A DNA stretch of 64,000 nt from Agromyces hippuratus (GTDB taxonomy: Bacteria > Actinomycetota > Actinomycetes > Actinomycetales > Microbacteriaceae): NCBI RefSeq assembly GCF_013410355.1, contig NZ_JACCFI010000001.1, forward strand, positions 2,728,001 to 2,792,000, written 5' to 3'. Both the position numbers and the translations under genes were made by a program. Shown in pieces: positions 1 to 8,481 of the stretch (within the stretch, counting starts at the first letter, position 1; the number at the start of each line of letters is the position of its first letter). A model generated the notes under the pieces. It was not told where the DNA came from, searched no databases, and was given only the letters and a program-made list of their open reading frames with translations.

Positions 1-912
1 GAGCGAGGCGATCGCCTGCTCGCTCGTGAGCGGCTCGACGACCAGGCGCCGTACCCGCGGCGGCGCCGAGCGGTCTGCGGACCCAGCGCGCCCGCGTTCG
101 ATCTCGGCCTCGAGGTCGTCGAGCATCGCGCGCGACGTGACGAGGATCTGCGCGCCCGGGGTGCCGATCAGGAGCGGCGCCACGGCTGACGCCGCTGCCG
201 CGTCCTCGAGGAGCAGCAGAGTGGGGCGGCGGGCGCACGCCTCGGCGATGCGCCGCCGGAGGATGGCGCCGCCGGCCCGGTGCTCGGTACGGGCGCCGAG
301 CGCGCGGGCGATGCCGCGGAGCGCCTCTTCGGCGGCCACGGGTGCTTGCACGCTGTCGTAGCCGCGGAGCTCGACCCTCAGGGCGAGGTCGACCCGGCCC
401 GCGGCGCGCTCGCCCTCGGCCAACCGCCGGGCGAGCACACTCTTGCCCACGCCCGGCAGGCCGGTGATGACGAGCACCGTGCCGGGAGCGACGGCGGGGG
501 TCGACGGAGGAGCGTCCGACGACGCCGGAGGCACTGCACGGCCGGCGCCCAGCTCGCTCACGACGACGTGATCGCCGAGGGTGGCACCGGCCAAGCGGAG
601 TGCGAGCCGCCGCCAGGCCTCGGCCGGACCGGCGGGCACCCCGAGCGCGAGCACGATGTCGCCGACGAGATCGGCGTCGATCCGTCTCCGGTCGGGTCGG
701 AAGCAGTCGTAGACGGTCACCCGGCCGGGCGCGGCGCCCGACCCTCGTCGCTCGCGCAGCACAGTGACCCGCCGGGTGAGCTCGGCGAAGCTCGGTGCCC
801 CCTGATCGAGGCGGAGCCGCCCGAGCGCGCGGGCGAACGCGGCGTAGCCGTCGAGGTCCGGCGGCGGACCGAGAGCGGCATGGGCTGCAGGGCTTCGTGA
901 CGGTCCGTTCAC
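1..912 (-). CDS. NB-ARC/STAND-type P-loop ATPase, probable regulator (3' end beyond the window)
   Basis: The visible 304 codons run off the left edge. The GTG at 912 follows AGAGGA with six bases of spacing. Residues about 20-110 resemble the HTH-like N-terminal region of actinobacterial ATPase regulators (a FAELTRRV segment, then an ALGVP segment). A low-complexity Ala/Pro/Ser linker precedes a Walker A motif, GLPGVGKS, at 151-158; a Walker B-like TLLLLED and an ILVTSR sensor-like strand follow. This order is typical of AfsR-like or NB-ARC proteins, whose C-termini usually carry TPR repeats, but here that part lies outside the window. It is divergent from the SMR gene at 1056. The P-loop ATPase call is firm; a role in transcription is inferred from family resemblance only. 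Confidence 0.72.
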   Translation of the reverse strand, partial: MNGPSRSPAAHAALGPPPDLDGYAAFARALGRLRLDQGAPSFAELTRRVTVLRERRGSGAAPGRVTVYDCFRPDRRRIDADLVGDIVLALGVPAGPAEAWRRLALRLAGATLGDHVVVSELGAGRAVPPASSDAPPSTPAVAPGTVLVITGLPGVGKSVLARRLAEGERAAGRVDLALRVELRGYDSVQAPVAAEEALRGIARALGARTEHRAGGAILRRRIAEACARRPTLLLLEDAAAASAVAPLLIGTPGAQILVTSRAMLDDLEAEIERGRAGSADRSAPPRVRRLVVEPLTSEQAIASL

Positions 913-1055
913 AGCCGTTCCTCTGCATGTTCGAGCGATCCGGGCGTCGTGCAGGTCATCGCCCGTGCGGTTCCACCACCCTATCGAGCGGGTCGCCACC
1001 GAGCTGGACTAGTGTCGGATGCCGCTGCTCCCGCCACTCGAGAACGGAATCCACC

Positions 1056-1388
1056 ATGGCCTGGCTGTTCCTCACCCTCGCGATCGTCTTCGAGGTCGCG
1101 GCCACGAGCTTCATCGGCAAGACCGAGGGCTTCACGAAGCCGTGGTGGACGGTGGGCGTGCTCGCCGCCTACGGGGTGTCGTTCGCGATGCTCGCACAGG
1201 CGGTGCGCGAGCTCGAGATCGGCATGGTCTACGCGATCTGGTCGGGTGTCGGCACCGCGGTGATCGCGACGATCGGGGTGCTGTTCCTCGGCGAGAGCCT
1301 CACGATGCCGAAGCTCTTCGGCATCGGGCTGATCATCGCCGGCGTGATCGTGCTCAACGTCTTCGCCGCGCCGGCCGCGCACGCCTGA
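1056..1388 (+). CDS. Small multidrug resistance (SMR) family efflux protein
   Basis: 110 residues, the normal SMR length, with four hydrophobic segments. Glu13 in the first segment (sequence IVFEVAATS) is the conserved proton/substrate-coupling residue of EmrE-type proteins. The YAIWSGVG signature in helix 3 is of the EmrE/QacE kind rather than the YAVWTGIG form usual in guanidinium (Gdx/SugE) exporters. A drug or quaternary-cation/proton antiporter in the cytoplasmic membrane, working as a dimer, is therefore likely. A TAGTGT -10-like element lies about 40 bases upstream. The gene is alone, although many SMR proteins occur as pairs; the substrate cannot be told from sequence. Confidence 0.88.
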   Translation: MAWLFLTLAIVFEVAATSFIGKTEGFTKPWWTVGVLAAYGVSFAMLAQAVRELEIGMVYAIWSGVGTAVIATIGVLFLGESLTMPKLFGIGLIIAGVIVLNVFAAPAAHA

Positions 1389-1463
1389 TCGGGCCGCCCG
1401 CCGCCGACCGACCTCCACCATGCGGTGGATCCGCTGCCCCGCGGCATCCGACAGGCTGGACGG

Positions 1464-2216
1464 ATGGACCTGGACATACTGAGCGGGGCCGCCCTCACCG
1501 GCCCCGCACTCCTCGGCGCGCTCGCGCTGCTGGCGCTCGTCGACTCGACGAGCTTCGGCACCCTGCTCATTCCGACCTGGCTGCTGCTCGCGCCCGGACG
1601 GCTGCGTCCCGGCCGCATCCTCATCTACCTCGCGACGGTGGCCGGCTTCTACCTCCTGGTCGGCGTCCTGCTGCTGACGGTCGCGGCCACCGCCATGCCC
1701 CAGCTCATGACCTTGGCCGCGACGCCCGGGTTCCTCTGGGCGCAGCTCGTCGTCGGTGCGGCACTGCTCATCGGCTCCTTCTTCATCGGAGGCAAGCGCA
1801 AGCAGACGGGTCCCGGCCGCTTCGCGCGCTGGCGCGAGCGCGCCGTGACCGACGTCGCCGACGAGCGTGGCACGCTGCTGCCGCTCATGGGCCTCGCCGT
1901 GGCGGCCGCTGCAGTCGAGGTCGCGTCGATGCTGCCCTATCTGGTCGGCATCGGGCTGCTCTCGACGTCGGAGTTCGACGCCGGCACCCGGTTCCTGGTG
2001 CTCGCGGGCTACTGCGTCGTCATGGTGCTGCCCGCGCTCGCGCTGCTCGGCCTCAGGCTCGTCGCGGCCCGGCCGATGGAGCGGCCGCTCGCGCGGCTCG
2101 GCGCCTGGATGGAGAAGAACGCCGCGGAGACGACGGGCTGGATCGTCGGCATCATCGGGTTCCTGCTCGCGCGGGCGGCGGCCGTCGAACTGAACCTGTT
2201 CGACGGGCTCCTGTAA
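1464..2216 (+). CDS. GAP family (SfLAP-like) membrane protein
   Basis: 250 residues with about six hydrophobic segments and a cytoplasmic basic loop near residues 110-130. The N-terminus, with its ALVDSTSFGTLL segment, matches the actinobacterial GAP/Sap family, whose mycobacterial member helps export a surface glycolipid. The ATG at 1464 lies exactly six bases after a CAGGCT -10-like hexamer, suggesting a leaderless message; an upstream in-frame ATG at 1425 is less likely. It may move a lipid or another small molecule across the membrane, but no substrate can be assigned. A strong hairpin follows the stop codon. Confidence 0.72.
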   Translation: MDLDILSGAALTGPALLGALALLALVDSTSFGTLLIPTWLLLAPGRLRPGRILIYLATVAGFYLLVGVLLLTVAATAMPQLMTLAATPGFLWAQLVVGAALLIGSFFIGGKRKQTGPGRFARWRERAVTDVADERGTLLPLMGLAVAAAAVEVASMLPYLVGIGLLSTSEFDAGTRFLVLAGYCVVMVLPALALLGLRLVAARPMERPLARLGAWMEKNAAETTGWIVGIIGFLLARAAAVELNLFDGLL

Positions 2217-2231
2217 GCGCCCGAGACGACG

Positions 2232-2269
2232 GAACGCGCGCACCGACCGGTCGGTCGATGCGCGCGTTC
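2232..2269. terminator. Bidirectional terminator-like hairpin between convergent genes
   Basis: Perfect 11-bp arms (GAACGCGCGCA and its complement) enclose 16 bases, which themselves contain the palindrome CCGACCGGTCGG. It lies between the GAP-family gene and the convergent gene ending at 2295. There is no T-run, which is common for actinobacterial terminators. Confidence 0.7.
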
Positions 2270-2294
2270 GGTGGTGCGTCAGCCCGTCAGCGGG

Positions 2295-3620
2295 TCAGTC
2301 CCATTCGACGACGGCGCCCTCGGTCGCGAGGTTCATCGACGGGGTGCCGAACGACGGGCCGAACAGCACGGAGCAGGTGCCGGTGGAGCCGTCCTTCGTG
2401 CACTCCGCGGTGACCTCGACCACGCCGAGGTAGCCGCCCGTCACCAAGGTCGGCGCGTCGTAGCTGAGCTCGGGCTCGAACGCGCCGATCTCGGCGCGCG
2501 TCTCGGCGGGGAGCGTGCGGGTGATGGTGCCTTCGGTGAGCTCGGTTCCGTCGCTCAGGGTCGCCGGGATCGTGAGCCCGCACCCGGCCTCGAGGGTCTT
2601 CGATGCGACGCAGACGTCGATCGAGGCCGAGACGGCCTGCCGGAACGCGTCCGCAGCCTCGGGCGTGAGCACTGCGTCCATGCCGCTCGTGTCGGGGTAC
2701 TCGCTGGGCGCGGTCACGACGACCACGTTCTCTCCCTCGAGGGCGAACCCGTCGACGGTCACGCCGTACTCGTACGCGCCGGGGAACGCATCGACGTACT
2801 CGCCGCTCACCGGGACTCCGTTGATGGTGGGCTCGAGGCCGTCGAGCTGGTAGACGGCCAGCTGGCCGGTGCCGCCCGGGATCGTCCACCCCTCGGCGTC
2901 CTCGGAGACGGAGATCTCGGTGGTCACGGGCGTGTCACCGATCGAGTAGGTGACGGGCACCAGGGCGTAGCCGCCCGTGACGTCGGGCTCGCCGATCACG
3001 ATGTCGGTGAGGGGCGCGAGCTCCTGCGACGCGGCGAGCACCTGGTCGGTCAGCAGCGGGCTCGACGATTCCGACGCGTAGAGGAACGAGAGCGCGGTCT
3101 CGGCATCGCCGTCGGCGATGGCGGTGAGATACCCCTCGACCGTCTCCTCTGCGCTGCCGCCGCCGGCGAAGGGGGTGCCGCCGCCCGCGACTCCGCGCAC
3201 GGCGCCGATCGCGATCGCGATCGCCGCGATCAGGGCGATGAGCACGACGAGCCCGCCGCCGATGATGCCGAGGATCGCGCCCGTGCCGAGGCCCTTCTTG
3301 GGCGGGGGCACCGCGCCGTCGGCTGCGGGGTGAACGGGTGCCGCTGCCGCGGGTGCGTACGCGGGTGCGTACGCGGGTGCGTACGTCGGGGCGGCGGGCT
3401 CCGTCACGACGGGTGCGTATGCGGGGGCGGCGGGCTCCGCTGCCGCGGGCGCCGCCTCGGGTGCGGGCTCCGCTGCCGCGGGCGCGGCCTCGGGTGCGGG
3501 CGCTGCCACGGGCGCGGCCTCGGGTGCCGCCGCCTCGGGTGCCGCCGCCGGTGCGGGTGCCGCCCCAGGCGTCTCGGGAATGGTCTGCTGGGGCTCTTCG
3601 CCCCGGGAATCGTCGGTCAA
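2295..3620 (-). CDS. Membrane-anchored protein with Ala/Pro/Glu-rich N-terminal repeats and extracytoplasmic domain
   Basis: 441 residues. The chosen TTG start at 3620 is preceded by GGGGGA at three bases; an in-frame ATG at 3674 has no such site. Residues 1 to about 130 are low complexity: EAAPAAAEPA-type units, then YAPA repeats, then a PPKKG segment. One membrane helix follows at about 140-165. The outer part begins with a DUF4878-like helix pair (EETVEGYLTAIADGD) and continues as a beta-rich domain. Topology suggests a disordered cytoplasmic tail and a secreted sensing or wall-associated domain. Many actinobacteria have proteins of this design with unknown function. The repeats are nearly perfect at DNA level, so the length probably varies between strains. 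Confidence 0.75.
   Translation of the reverse strand: MTDDSRGEEPQQTIPETPGAAPAPAAAPEAAAPEAAPVAAPAPEAAPAAAEPAPEAAPAAAEPAAPAYAPVVTEPAAPTYAPAYAPAYAPAAAAPVHPAADGAVPPPKKGLGTGAILGIIGGGLVVLIALIAAIAIAIGAVRGVAGGGTPFAGGGSAEETVEGYLTAIADGDAETALSFLYASESSSPLLTDQVLAASQELAPLTDIVIGEPDVTGGYALVPVTYSIGDTPVTTEISVSEDAEGWTIPGGTGQLAVYQLDGLEPTINGVPVSGEYVDAFPGAYEYGVTVDGFALEGENVVVVTAPSEYPDTSGMDAVLTPEAADAFRQAVSASIDVCVASKTLEAGCGLTIPATLSDGTELTEGTITRTLPAETRAEIGAFEPELSYDAPTLVTGGYLGVVEVTAECTKDGSTGTCSVLFGPSFGTPSMNLATEGAVVEWD
3351..3386. repeat. Three tandem 12-bp repeats inside a coding region
   Basis: The unit GGGTGCGTACGC occurs three times head to tail, the last copy with one change. On the minus strand it encodes the YAPA repeats in the cytoplasmic tail of the membrane protein at 2295-3620. 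Confidence 0.85.
3432..3527. repeat. Tandem 33-bp repeats inside a coding region
   Basis: Two 33-bp copies (3432-3464 and 3465-3497) differ at one or two positions. A third, 30-bp diverged copy follows to 3527. They encode 11-residue Ala/Pro/Glu units in the tail of the membrane protein at 2295-3620 and are a likely site of slippage. Confidence 0.82.
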
Positions 3621-3739
3621 TGTTCCCCCTTCGGTGGCCAAGCCTAGGGGCGCGGAGAAGGGGGTCCCGGCCACGGCGGGGTGGAGGACTCCCCGTTGCG
3701 CAGTGCGCCAGTGTCGGCAGGTCGTGGTCGACTCGGCGC

Positions 3740-4540
3740 ATGGGGTTCGACGCGCAGTTCCTGGGGGTGCCGGCGGCGATGCCGCGTGTGGGCGAGGCCG
3801 ATGCCGCGGCGGCCGTCGAACTCGAGTACCTGCACTTCTCGGTCGTGCTCGACACGGTGCGTCGTCTCGCTCGGGTCACGGGCGTCAACGTCGACGGGCC
3901 GTCGCTCATCGACCTGCCGCGCGGCGACGACTGGCGGCTCGACGAGCGCATCCCCGCCGACTGGCAGGCCGGTCCCGAGATCTACGCGCGCAACGACTTC
4001 GACCGCGGCCATCTCGTGCGCCGTCGCGACCCCGTGTGGGGTGCCCCCGAGATCGCGGCGCGCGCGAATGCCGAGACCTTCCGCTACCCCAACGCGGCGC
4101 CGCAGGCCTCGGGCTTCAACCAGTCCAAAGAGCTGTGGCTCGGCCTCGAAGACCACGTGCTCGAGCACGCCGAGGCGTACGGGCTGCGGCTCAGCGTGTT
4201 CACGGCACCCGTGCTCGCCGCGGGCGACCCTCCGTATCGAGGCATCCGAGTACCCCTTCGGTTCTGGAAGGTCGTCGCGTGGAACACGGGCGGCCGGCTC
4301 GCGACGACGGCCTTCGTCGTCGATCAGGCGCCGCTCGTCGACACCAGCGAGGTCGTCGCTCCGACTCCGGGCGAGGCGCCGCCGCTCGGCCCGTTCCGCA
4401 CCTTCCAGGTGCCGGTGTCGGATGTCGCGGGCCTCACCGGCCTCGTCATGCCCGAACTCGTGGCGGCCGACGTACTGCCGTCGACCGTCGCGGTCACCGG
4501 GTGGCGGCCGCTCGAGTCGTTCGACGCCATCCGGCTCTGA
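3740..4540 (+). CDS. DNA/RNA non-specific endonuclease (DRGH/NUC family), no signal peptide
   Basis: 266 residues. The core matches the NucA/EndA (His-Me finger) family: a THFSVV-like segment (here LHFSVV), VNVDG, the active-site DRGHLVRR with the catalytic His, then NAAPQ and FNQSKELW, whose Asn would bind the metal ion. Enzymes of this family cut single- or double-stranded nucleic acid with magnesium. Most bacterial relatives are exported, but the N-terminus here has no hydrophobic stretch, so the protein should stay in the cytoplasm or leave by another route. No immunity protein is evident nearby. The ATG at 3740 has no clear ribosome binding site. Confidence 0.88.
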   Translation: MGFDAQFLGVPAAMPRVGEADAAAAVELEYLHFSVVLDTVRRLARVTGVNVDGPSLIDLPRGDDWRLDERIPADWQAGPEIYARNDFDRGHLVRRRDPVWGAPEIAARANAETFRYPNAAPQASGFNQSKELWLGLEDHVLEHAEAYGLRLSVFTAPVLAAGDPPYRGIRVPLRFWKVVAWNTGGRLATTAFVVDQAPLVDTSEVVAPTPGEAPPLGPFRTFQVPVSDVAGLTGLVMPELVAADVLPSTVAVTGWRPLESFDAIRL

Positions 4541-4561
4541 GGTCGCGCCTCCGGGCGGGTG

Positions 4562-5752
4562 CTACTCGACCGACGGCGCGAGCGGAGCGTGTTTCGCCTT
4601 GCGGGCAGCCTTCGCCTCGGCGTCCGCCTCGGCCATGATCGCCTTCGTCTCGTCGAGCTCGCCGAGCATCGGGCGGATCCAGAAGGAGTTCGGGTTCGAG
4701 TCGACGAGCACCATGCGCACGAGCAGGGTGAGCGGGATCGCGAGGATCGCGCCGATCGGGCCGATGATGACGGCCCAGAACAGCACCGAGAAGAAGGTGA
4801 TCGTCTGGCTCAGCGCGACCGCGTTGCCGACGACGCGCGGCTGGATGACCGACTGGATCACGGCGTTGATGAGCCCGTAGACGACGATCACGGCGATCAC
4901 CATCGGCCAGCCGCCGACGAGCGCAGCGAAGATGATCGGCGGGATGATCGCGATGAAGTAGCCGATGTTCGGGATGAAGCTGCAGAGGAACGCGAGCAGA
5001 CCCCAGATGAACGCGCCGGGCACGCCGATGATGGTCAGCGCGATCCAGTTCACGACGCCCTGCGCCACGCCGAGCACCGTCGTCACGATCATGTACCGGC
5101 GAACGTTGCTGCCGTAGTTGACGAGCGAGGTCACGACGAGGGGGCGGTGCGGCCGCAGCTGGCGCAGCAGGGTCGGCAGGTAGCCGGCGTCCATCGCCAT
5201 GAGCAGCAGCATCGTGAAGAGCACGACGAGGGTCGTCGTCCATCCGGCGATGCCCCCGACGAATCCGCCGACGAACCCGATCACGGTGCCGGGGTCGAAG
5301 TCGGTGAAGAGCGCGTGCACCTCGTCGGCGTTGATGCCGATCGAGACGAGCCACTGCGCGACGTCGGCGCCCCACGCCTTGATCTCGTCGGCGAACTCGG
5401 GCAGCAGGTTCGCGAACTGCCCGAACGCGACCATGACGGCGTAACCGAAGGTGAGGAGCAGCAGGGTCACGGCGGTGATCACGGAACCCGTCGCGATGCC
5501 GCGGGGCACGCCGCGGTCTTCGAGCCAGACCCGCAGCGGATGCACGCAGATCGTGAGCACGAGTGCGAAGAACACCGGGGCGATGATGCCGGCGAGGGCG
5601 GCGATGCCGAACGCGGCGACGGCCGCGCCGCCGAGGCCGATCAGGATGAACGCGTTGCGGTGCTCGCCGCCCGGCACGTCGGCGCCGAGCGCCGCAGCCT
5701 CCGCCTCGCTCGTCGCGGCCTTCGATTCGGTTCGCTTCCTGTTCCACCACAT
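4562..5752 (-). CDS. AI-2E family transporter (TqsA/PerM-like permease)
   Basis: 396 residues. The ATG at 5752 sits behind AAGGGGAG. A short basic N-terminus (WWNRKR) leads to a paired membrane segment, a soluble amphipathic part with helix-breaking stretches at about 130-190, and then four or five further membrane helices with the GAFIWGLLAFLCSFIPNIGY segment typical of the family. Members export autoinducer-2 or other small molecules, or act as sodium/proton antiporters; the substrate cannot be predicted from this sequence. The C-terminus is charged and cytoplasmic. It converges closely (21 bases) on the nuclease gene. Confidence 0.87.
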   Translation of the reverse strand: MWWNRKRTESKAATSEAEAAALGADVPGGEHRNAFILIGLGGAAVAAFGIAALAGIIAPVFFALVLTICVHPLRVWLEDRGVPRGIATGSVITAVTLLLLTFGYAVMVAFGQFANLLPEFADEIKAWGADVAQWLVSIGINADEVHALFTDFDPGTVIGFVGGFVGGIAGWTTTLVVLFTMLLLMAMDAGYLPTLLRQLRPHRPLVVTSLVNYGSNVRRYMIVTTVLGVAQGVVNWIALTIIGVPGAFIWGLLAFLCSFIPNIGYFIAIIPPIIFAALVGGWPMVIAVIVVYGLINAVIQSVIQPRVVGNAVALSQTITFFSVLFWAVIIGPIGAILAIPLTLLVRMVLVDSNPNSFWIRPMLGELDETKAIMAEADAEAKAARKAKHAPLAPSVE

Positions 5753-5858
5753 GAGGACTCCCCTTGGCCAGTCGCGCGCGTCTTGCCTCACGATAGCGAG
5801 CAGGGGTGCCGCGCAGCCGGAGCGCCGCGGCCCGGCGTCACTCGGCGCCCGACTCGAC

Positions 5859-6845
5859 TCAGGGTGCCGGCGCCGATCGGCCGGGCACGAGGGGCGGGCT
5901 CGCGGGATCCGAGAGGGTGAGCACTGCGCGGCCGACCTGACGGTGCTGCTCGAGTGCGTCTTCGAGCGCACGCAGTTCGGCTGCGACATCCGCTTCGCCG
6001 TGATCGCCCACGAGGTCGACCGCCGCGATCACGAAGACCGTGTCGGGGCCCGTGTACTCGATGTGCAGGAAGGTGACGCGATCGATCTCGGGCCGTTCGA
6101 GCAGCTCGGCGAGCACGCCGTCGCGCGACTCCTCGTCGATCGCCTCGCCGAGGAGGAACGCGCGGTTGCGACCGATGAGCACGACGGCGACGACGCCGAG
6201 CAGCACGCCGACGAGGATCGAGCCGAGCGCGTCGTAGACGGGGGAGCCCGTGACCTGGTGCAGCAGCACGCCGAGGAATGCGAGTACGAGGCCGATGAGT
6301 GCCGCCGCATCCTCGGCGAACACGGCCCGCAGGGTCGGGTTCGAGCTCTTCGCGACGTGCTCGATCGTGTGCAGGCTGCGTTGGCGCGCCGCCGCGCGCG
6401 CCTGCCGGTAGGCCCGCACGAACGAGATCGACTCGAGCACGAACGAGACGGCGAGCACGATGTAGGCGATGCCGAAGTCGCTCGCCGGCTCGGGGTCGAT
6501 CAGCTCGCTGATGCCGTGCTGGATCGAGACGACCGAGCCAGCGGTGAAGAGCCCGAATGCCGCGAACATCGACCAGATGTAGGCGTCCTTGCCGAAGCCG
6601 AGCGGATGCCGCGCATCGGCGGGCTTCCGCGAGCGGCGCTCGGCGATGACGAGCAGGATCTCGTTGCCGGTGTCGGCCCAGGAGTGCGCGGCCTCCGCGA
6701 CCATCGACGCCGAACCCGTGAGCGCCGCCGCCGCGGTCTTCGCGATCGCGATGAGTGCGTTCGCGACGAGGGCGATGATCACCGTGAGGAGGCTCTCGCC
6801 CGTCGTGCCCCGGTCCTCGCGGTCGTCGATGTCGTGCTCAGTCAC
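5859..6845 (-). CDS. Cation diffusion facilitator (CDF) family metal transporter
   Basis: 328 residues. The GTG at 6845 follows a GAGGGGGG site. The first part carries the metal-binding HxxxD in the second helix (AAHSWADTGNE), and the fifth helix carries the FAEDAAALIG motif seen in ZnT9-like CDF proteins. A cytoplasmic C-terminal domain of about 90 residues (EYTGPDTVFVIAAVDL) is the usual dimerisation and metal-sensing fold. The expected role is zinc, manganese or iron export in exchange for protons; the metal cannot be told. It is divergent from the FAD monooxygenase at 6901. Confidence 0.88.
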   Translation of the reverse strand: MTEHDIDDREDRGTTGESLLTVIIALVANALIAIAKTAAAALTGSASMVAEAAHSWADTGNEILLVIAERRSRKPADARHPLGFGKDAYIWSMFAAFGLFTAGSVVSIQHGISELIDPEPASDFGIAYIVLAVSFVLESISFVRAYRQARAAARQRSLHTIEHVAKSSNPTLRAVFAEDAAALIGLVLAFLGVLLHQVTGSPVYDALGSILVGVLLGVVAVVLIGRNRAFLLGEAIDEESRDGVLAELLERPEIDRVTFLHIEYTGPDTVFVIAAVDLVGDHGEADVAAELRALEDALEQHRQVGRAVLTLSDPASPPLVPGRSAPAP

Positions 6846-6900
6846 GTCGCCCCCCTCGTCGAGTCTGGCATCCGGGGCGACCCGGTGCGACAGTTGAGAC

Positions 6901-8451
6901 ATGGGTGAGGCCGCCGAGCAGCTCGACACCGATGTGCTCGTCGTCGGCGCGGGCCCGAGCGGGCTCATGGCCGCGGTGTGCCTCGCGAAGCTCGGGGTCG
7001 ACGCGGTGGTCGTCGACGGCAAGCAGGGCCCGACGCGCGAGTCCCGCGCGCTCGCCGTGCAGGCGCGCTCGATGGAGCTCTACGACCAGCTCGGCCTCGT
7101 CGACCGGGTGCTCGCCGAGCGTTCGTCGGCGACGGCCGTCGTGCCCGGAGCCGGGCGCGGGCGACCGTTCGGGCGCATCCACCTGCGCGCGCTCGGCGCC
7201 GGGGTGACGCCGTATCGAGAGATCACGGTGTTCGAGCAGAGCCGCAACGAGCAGTTGCTCGTCGACGCGCTCGGCGAGCTCGGGCGGGACGTGCGGTGGG
7301 GTCATCGCCTCGAACGGCTCGAGGTCGAGCCGGGCGATGCGGATGCCGCGGCATCCGTCACCGCGACCCTGGCCGGTCCCGATGGACCGGTGGCCCTGCG
7401 CGCCCGCTACTGCATCGGCGCCGACGGCGCTCACTCGCTCGTGCGTGAGTCGCTCGGCATCCCGTTCGAGGGCGTGACGAACGAGCACACCTTCTACGTC
7501 GCGGATGCCTCGGGCGTCACGGGGCTCGTCGGCGACGCGATCAACGTGCGCGTCACGGCAGAGCGCTTCCTGCTCGCCTTTCCGATGGGGCCCGGGCGGG
7601 CACGCCTCCTCGGGGTGGTGCGCGACCGCGACCGCGACGAGCAGGGCGAACTGCCCGAGGCGCTCGTGCGCGGCATGCTCGACCAGGAGTTCGGCGTGCG
7701 GTACGCGGCATCCGCCTGGTTGACGACGTACCGGCTGCACCACCGCCTCGCCGCACGCTTCCGCGAGGGGCCGTGCTTCCTCGTCGGGGACGCCGCCCAC
7801 ATCCACTCGCCGGTCGGCGCGCAGGGCATGAACACCGGCCTGCAGGAGGCGCACGACCTCGCCTGTGCGCTCGCCGACGTGGTGGTCGGCGGCATGCCCG
7901 ATGCGCGGCTCGACCGGTACGAGGCCGAGCGGCGACCGGTCGGCAGGACCCTCGTCGCGACGACGGATCGTGCCTTCGCCGCCGTGACCTCCGACTCGGC
8001 GACCGCGCGGTTCGTGCGTGGACGCGTCGTGCCGCTCGTCGGCCCGATCGCCGTTCGGCTGGCGCCGCTGCTCATCGGCGGGCGCCGGGTGTTCGGCTAC
8101 CTCTCGCAGACCCGCATCCGCTATGCGGTGCCGGATGCCGCGGGCACCCGTCGCGACCGGGCGGTCGGCGTTCGACTGCGCTGGACCGGCGACAACTTCG
8201 GCGCGCTGCGCTCGCTGCAGTGGCAGGTGCACGGCTACGGCGTGCCCGAGCGAGCCGTGCGGCGCATCGCCGCCGAACTCGGGGTCGAGGCCCACGTCTT
8301 CGCCCGCGACCGGGGACGGCCGCGACGGGCCCGGTTGCGGGCCGACCGGGTCTACCTCGTGCGCCGCGACGGCTTCGTGGTCGCCGAGGTGCTCGCCCCC
8401 GGCACGGGCTCCGACCTCGATGCCGCGCGAGCCCGCCTCGCCGGATTCTGA
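6901..8451 (+). CDS. FAD-dependent aromatic monooxygenase (PheA/TfdB family)
   Basis: 516 residues. An N-terminal Rossmann motif, VVGAGPSG (residues 14-21), binds ADP of FAD; GADGAHS (173-179) is the DG motif linking FAD and NAD(P)H; and GDAAHIHSP (from 296) binds the FAD ribityl chain. GAQGMNTGLQEAHDL follows, as in phenol- and polyketide-type hydroxylases. A small thioredoxin-like C-terminal domain is present from about residue 410. The reaction should be NAD(P)H- and oxygen-dependent hydroxylation of an aromatic or quinone-like compound; no catabolic neighbours show the substrate. A GACAGT -10-like hexamer ends six bases before the ATG, suggesting a leaderless message. Confidence 0.87.
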   Translation: MGEAAEQLDTDVLVVGAGPSGLMAAVCLAKLGVDAVVVDGKQGPTRESRALAVQARSMELYDQLGLVDRVLAERSSATAVVPGAGRGRPFGRIHLRALGAGVTPYREITVFEQSRNEQLLVDALGELGRDVRWGHRLERLEVEPGDADAAASVTATLAGPDGPVALRARYCIGADGAHSLVRESLGIPFEGVTNEHTFYVADASGVTGLVGDAINVRVTAERFLLAFPMGPGRARLLGVVRDRDRDEQGELPEALVRGMLDQEFGVRYAASAWLTTYRLHHRLAARFREGPCFLVGDAAHIHSPVGAQGMNTGLQEAHDLACALADVVVGGMPDARLDRYEAERRPVGRTLVATTDRAFAAVTSDSATARFVRGRVVPLVGPIAVRLAPLLIGGRRVFGYLSQTRIRYAVPDAAGTRRDRAVGVRLRWTGDNFGALRSLQWQVHGYGVPERAVRRIAAELGVEAHVFARDRGRPRRARLRADRVYLVRRDGFVVAEVLAPGTGSDLDAARARLAGF

Positions 8452-8481
8452 GGCGCGCTCATCGACGCGTATCGTCGTATG

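Noticed and set aside
280..900. Plus-strand open frames at the left edge
   Set aside because: The minus strand carries an uninterrupted P-loop ATPase with a Walker A motif and a good start; the plus-strand products are low-complexity.
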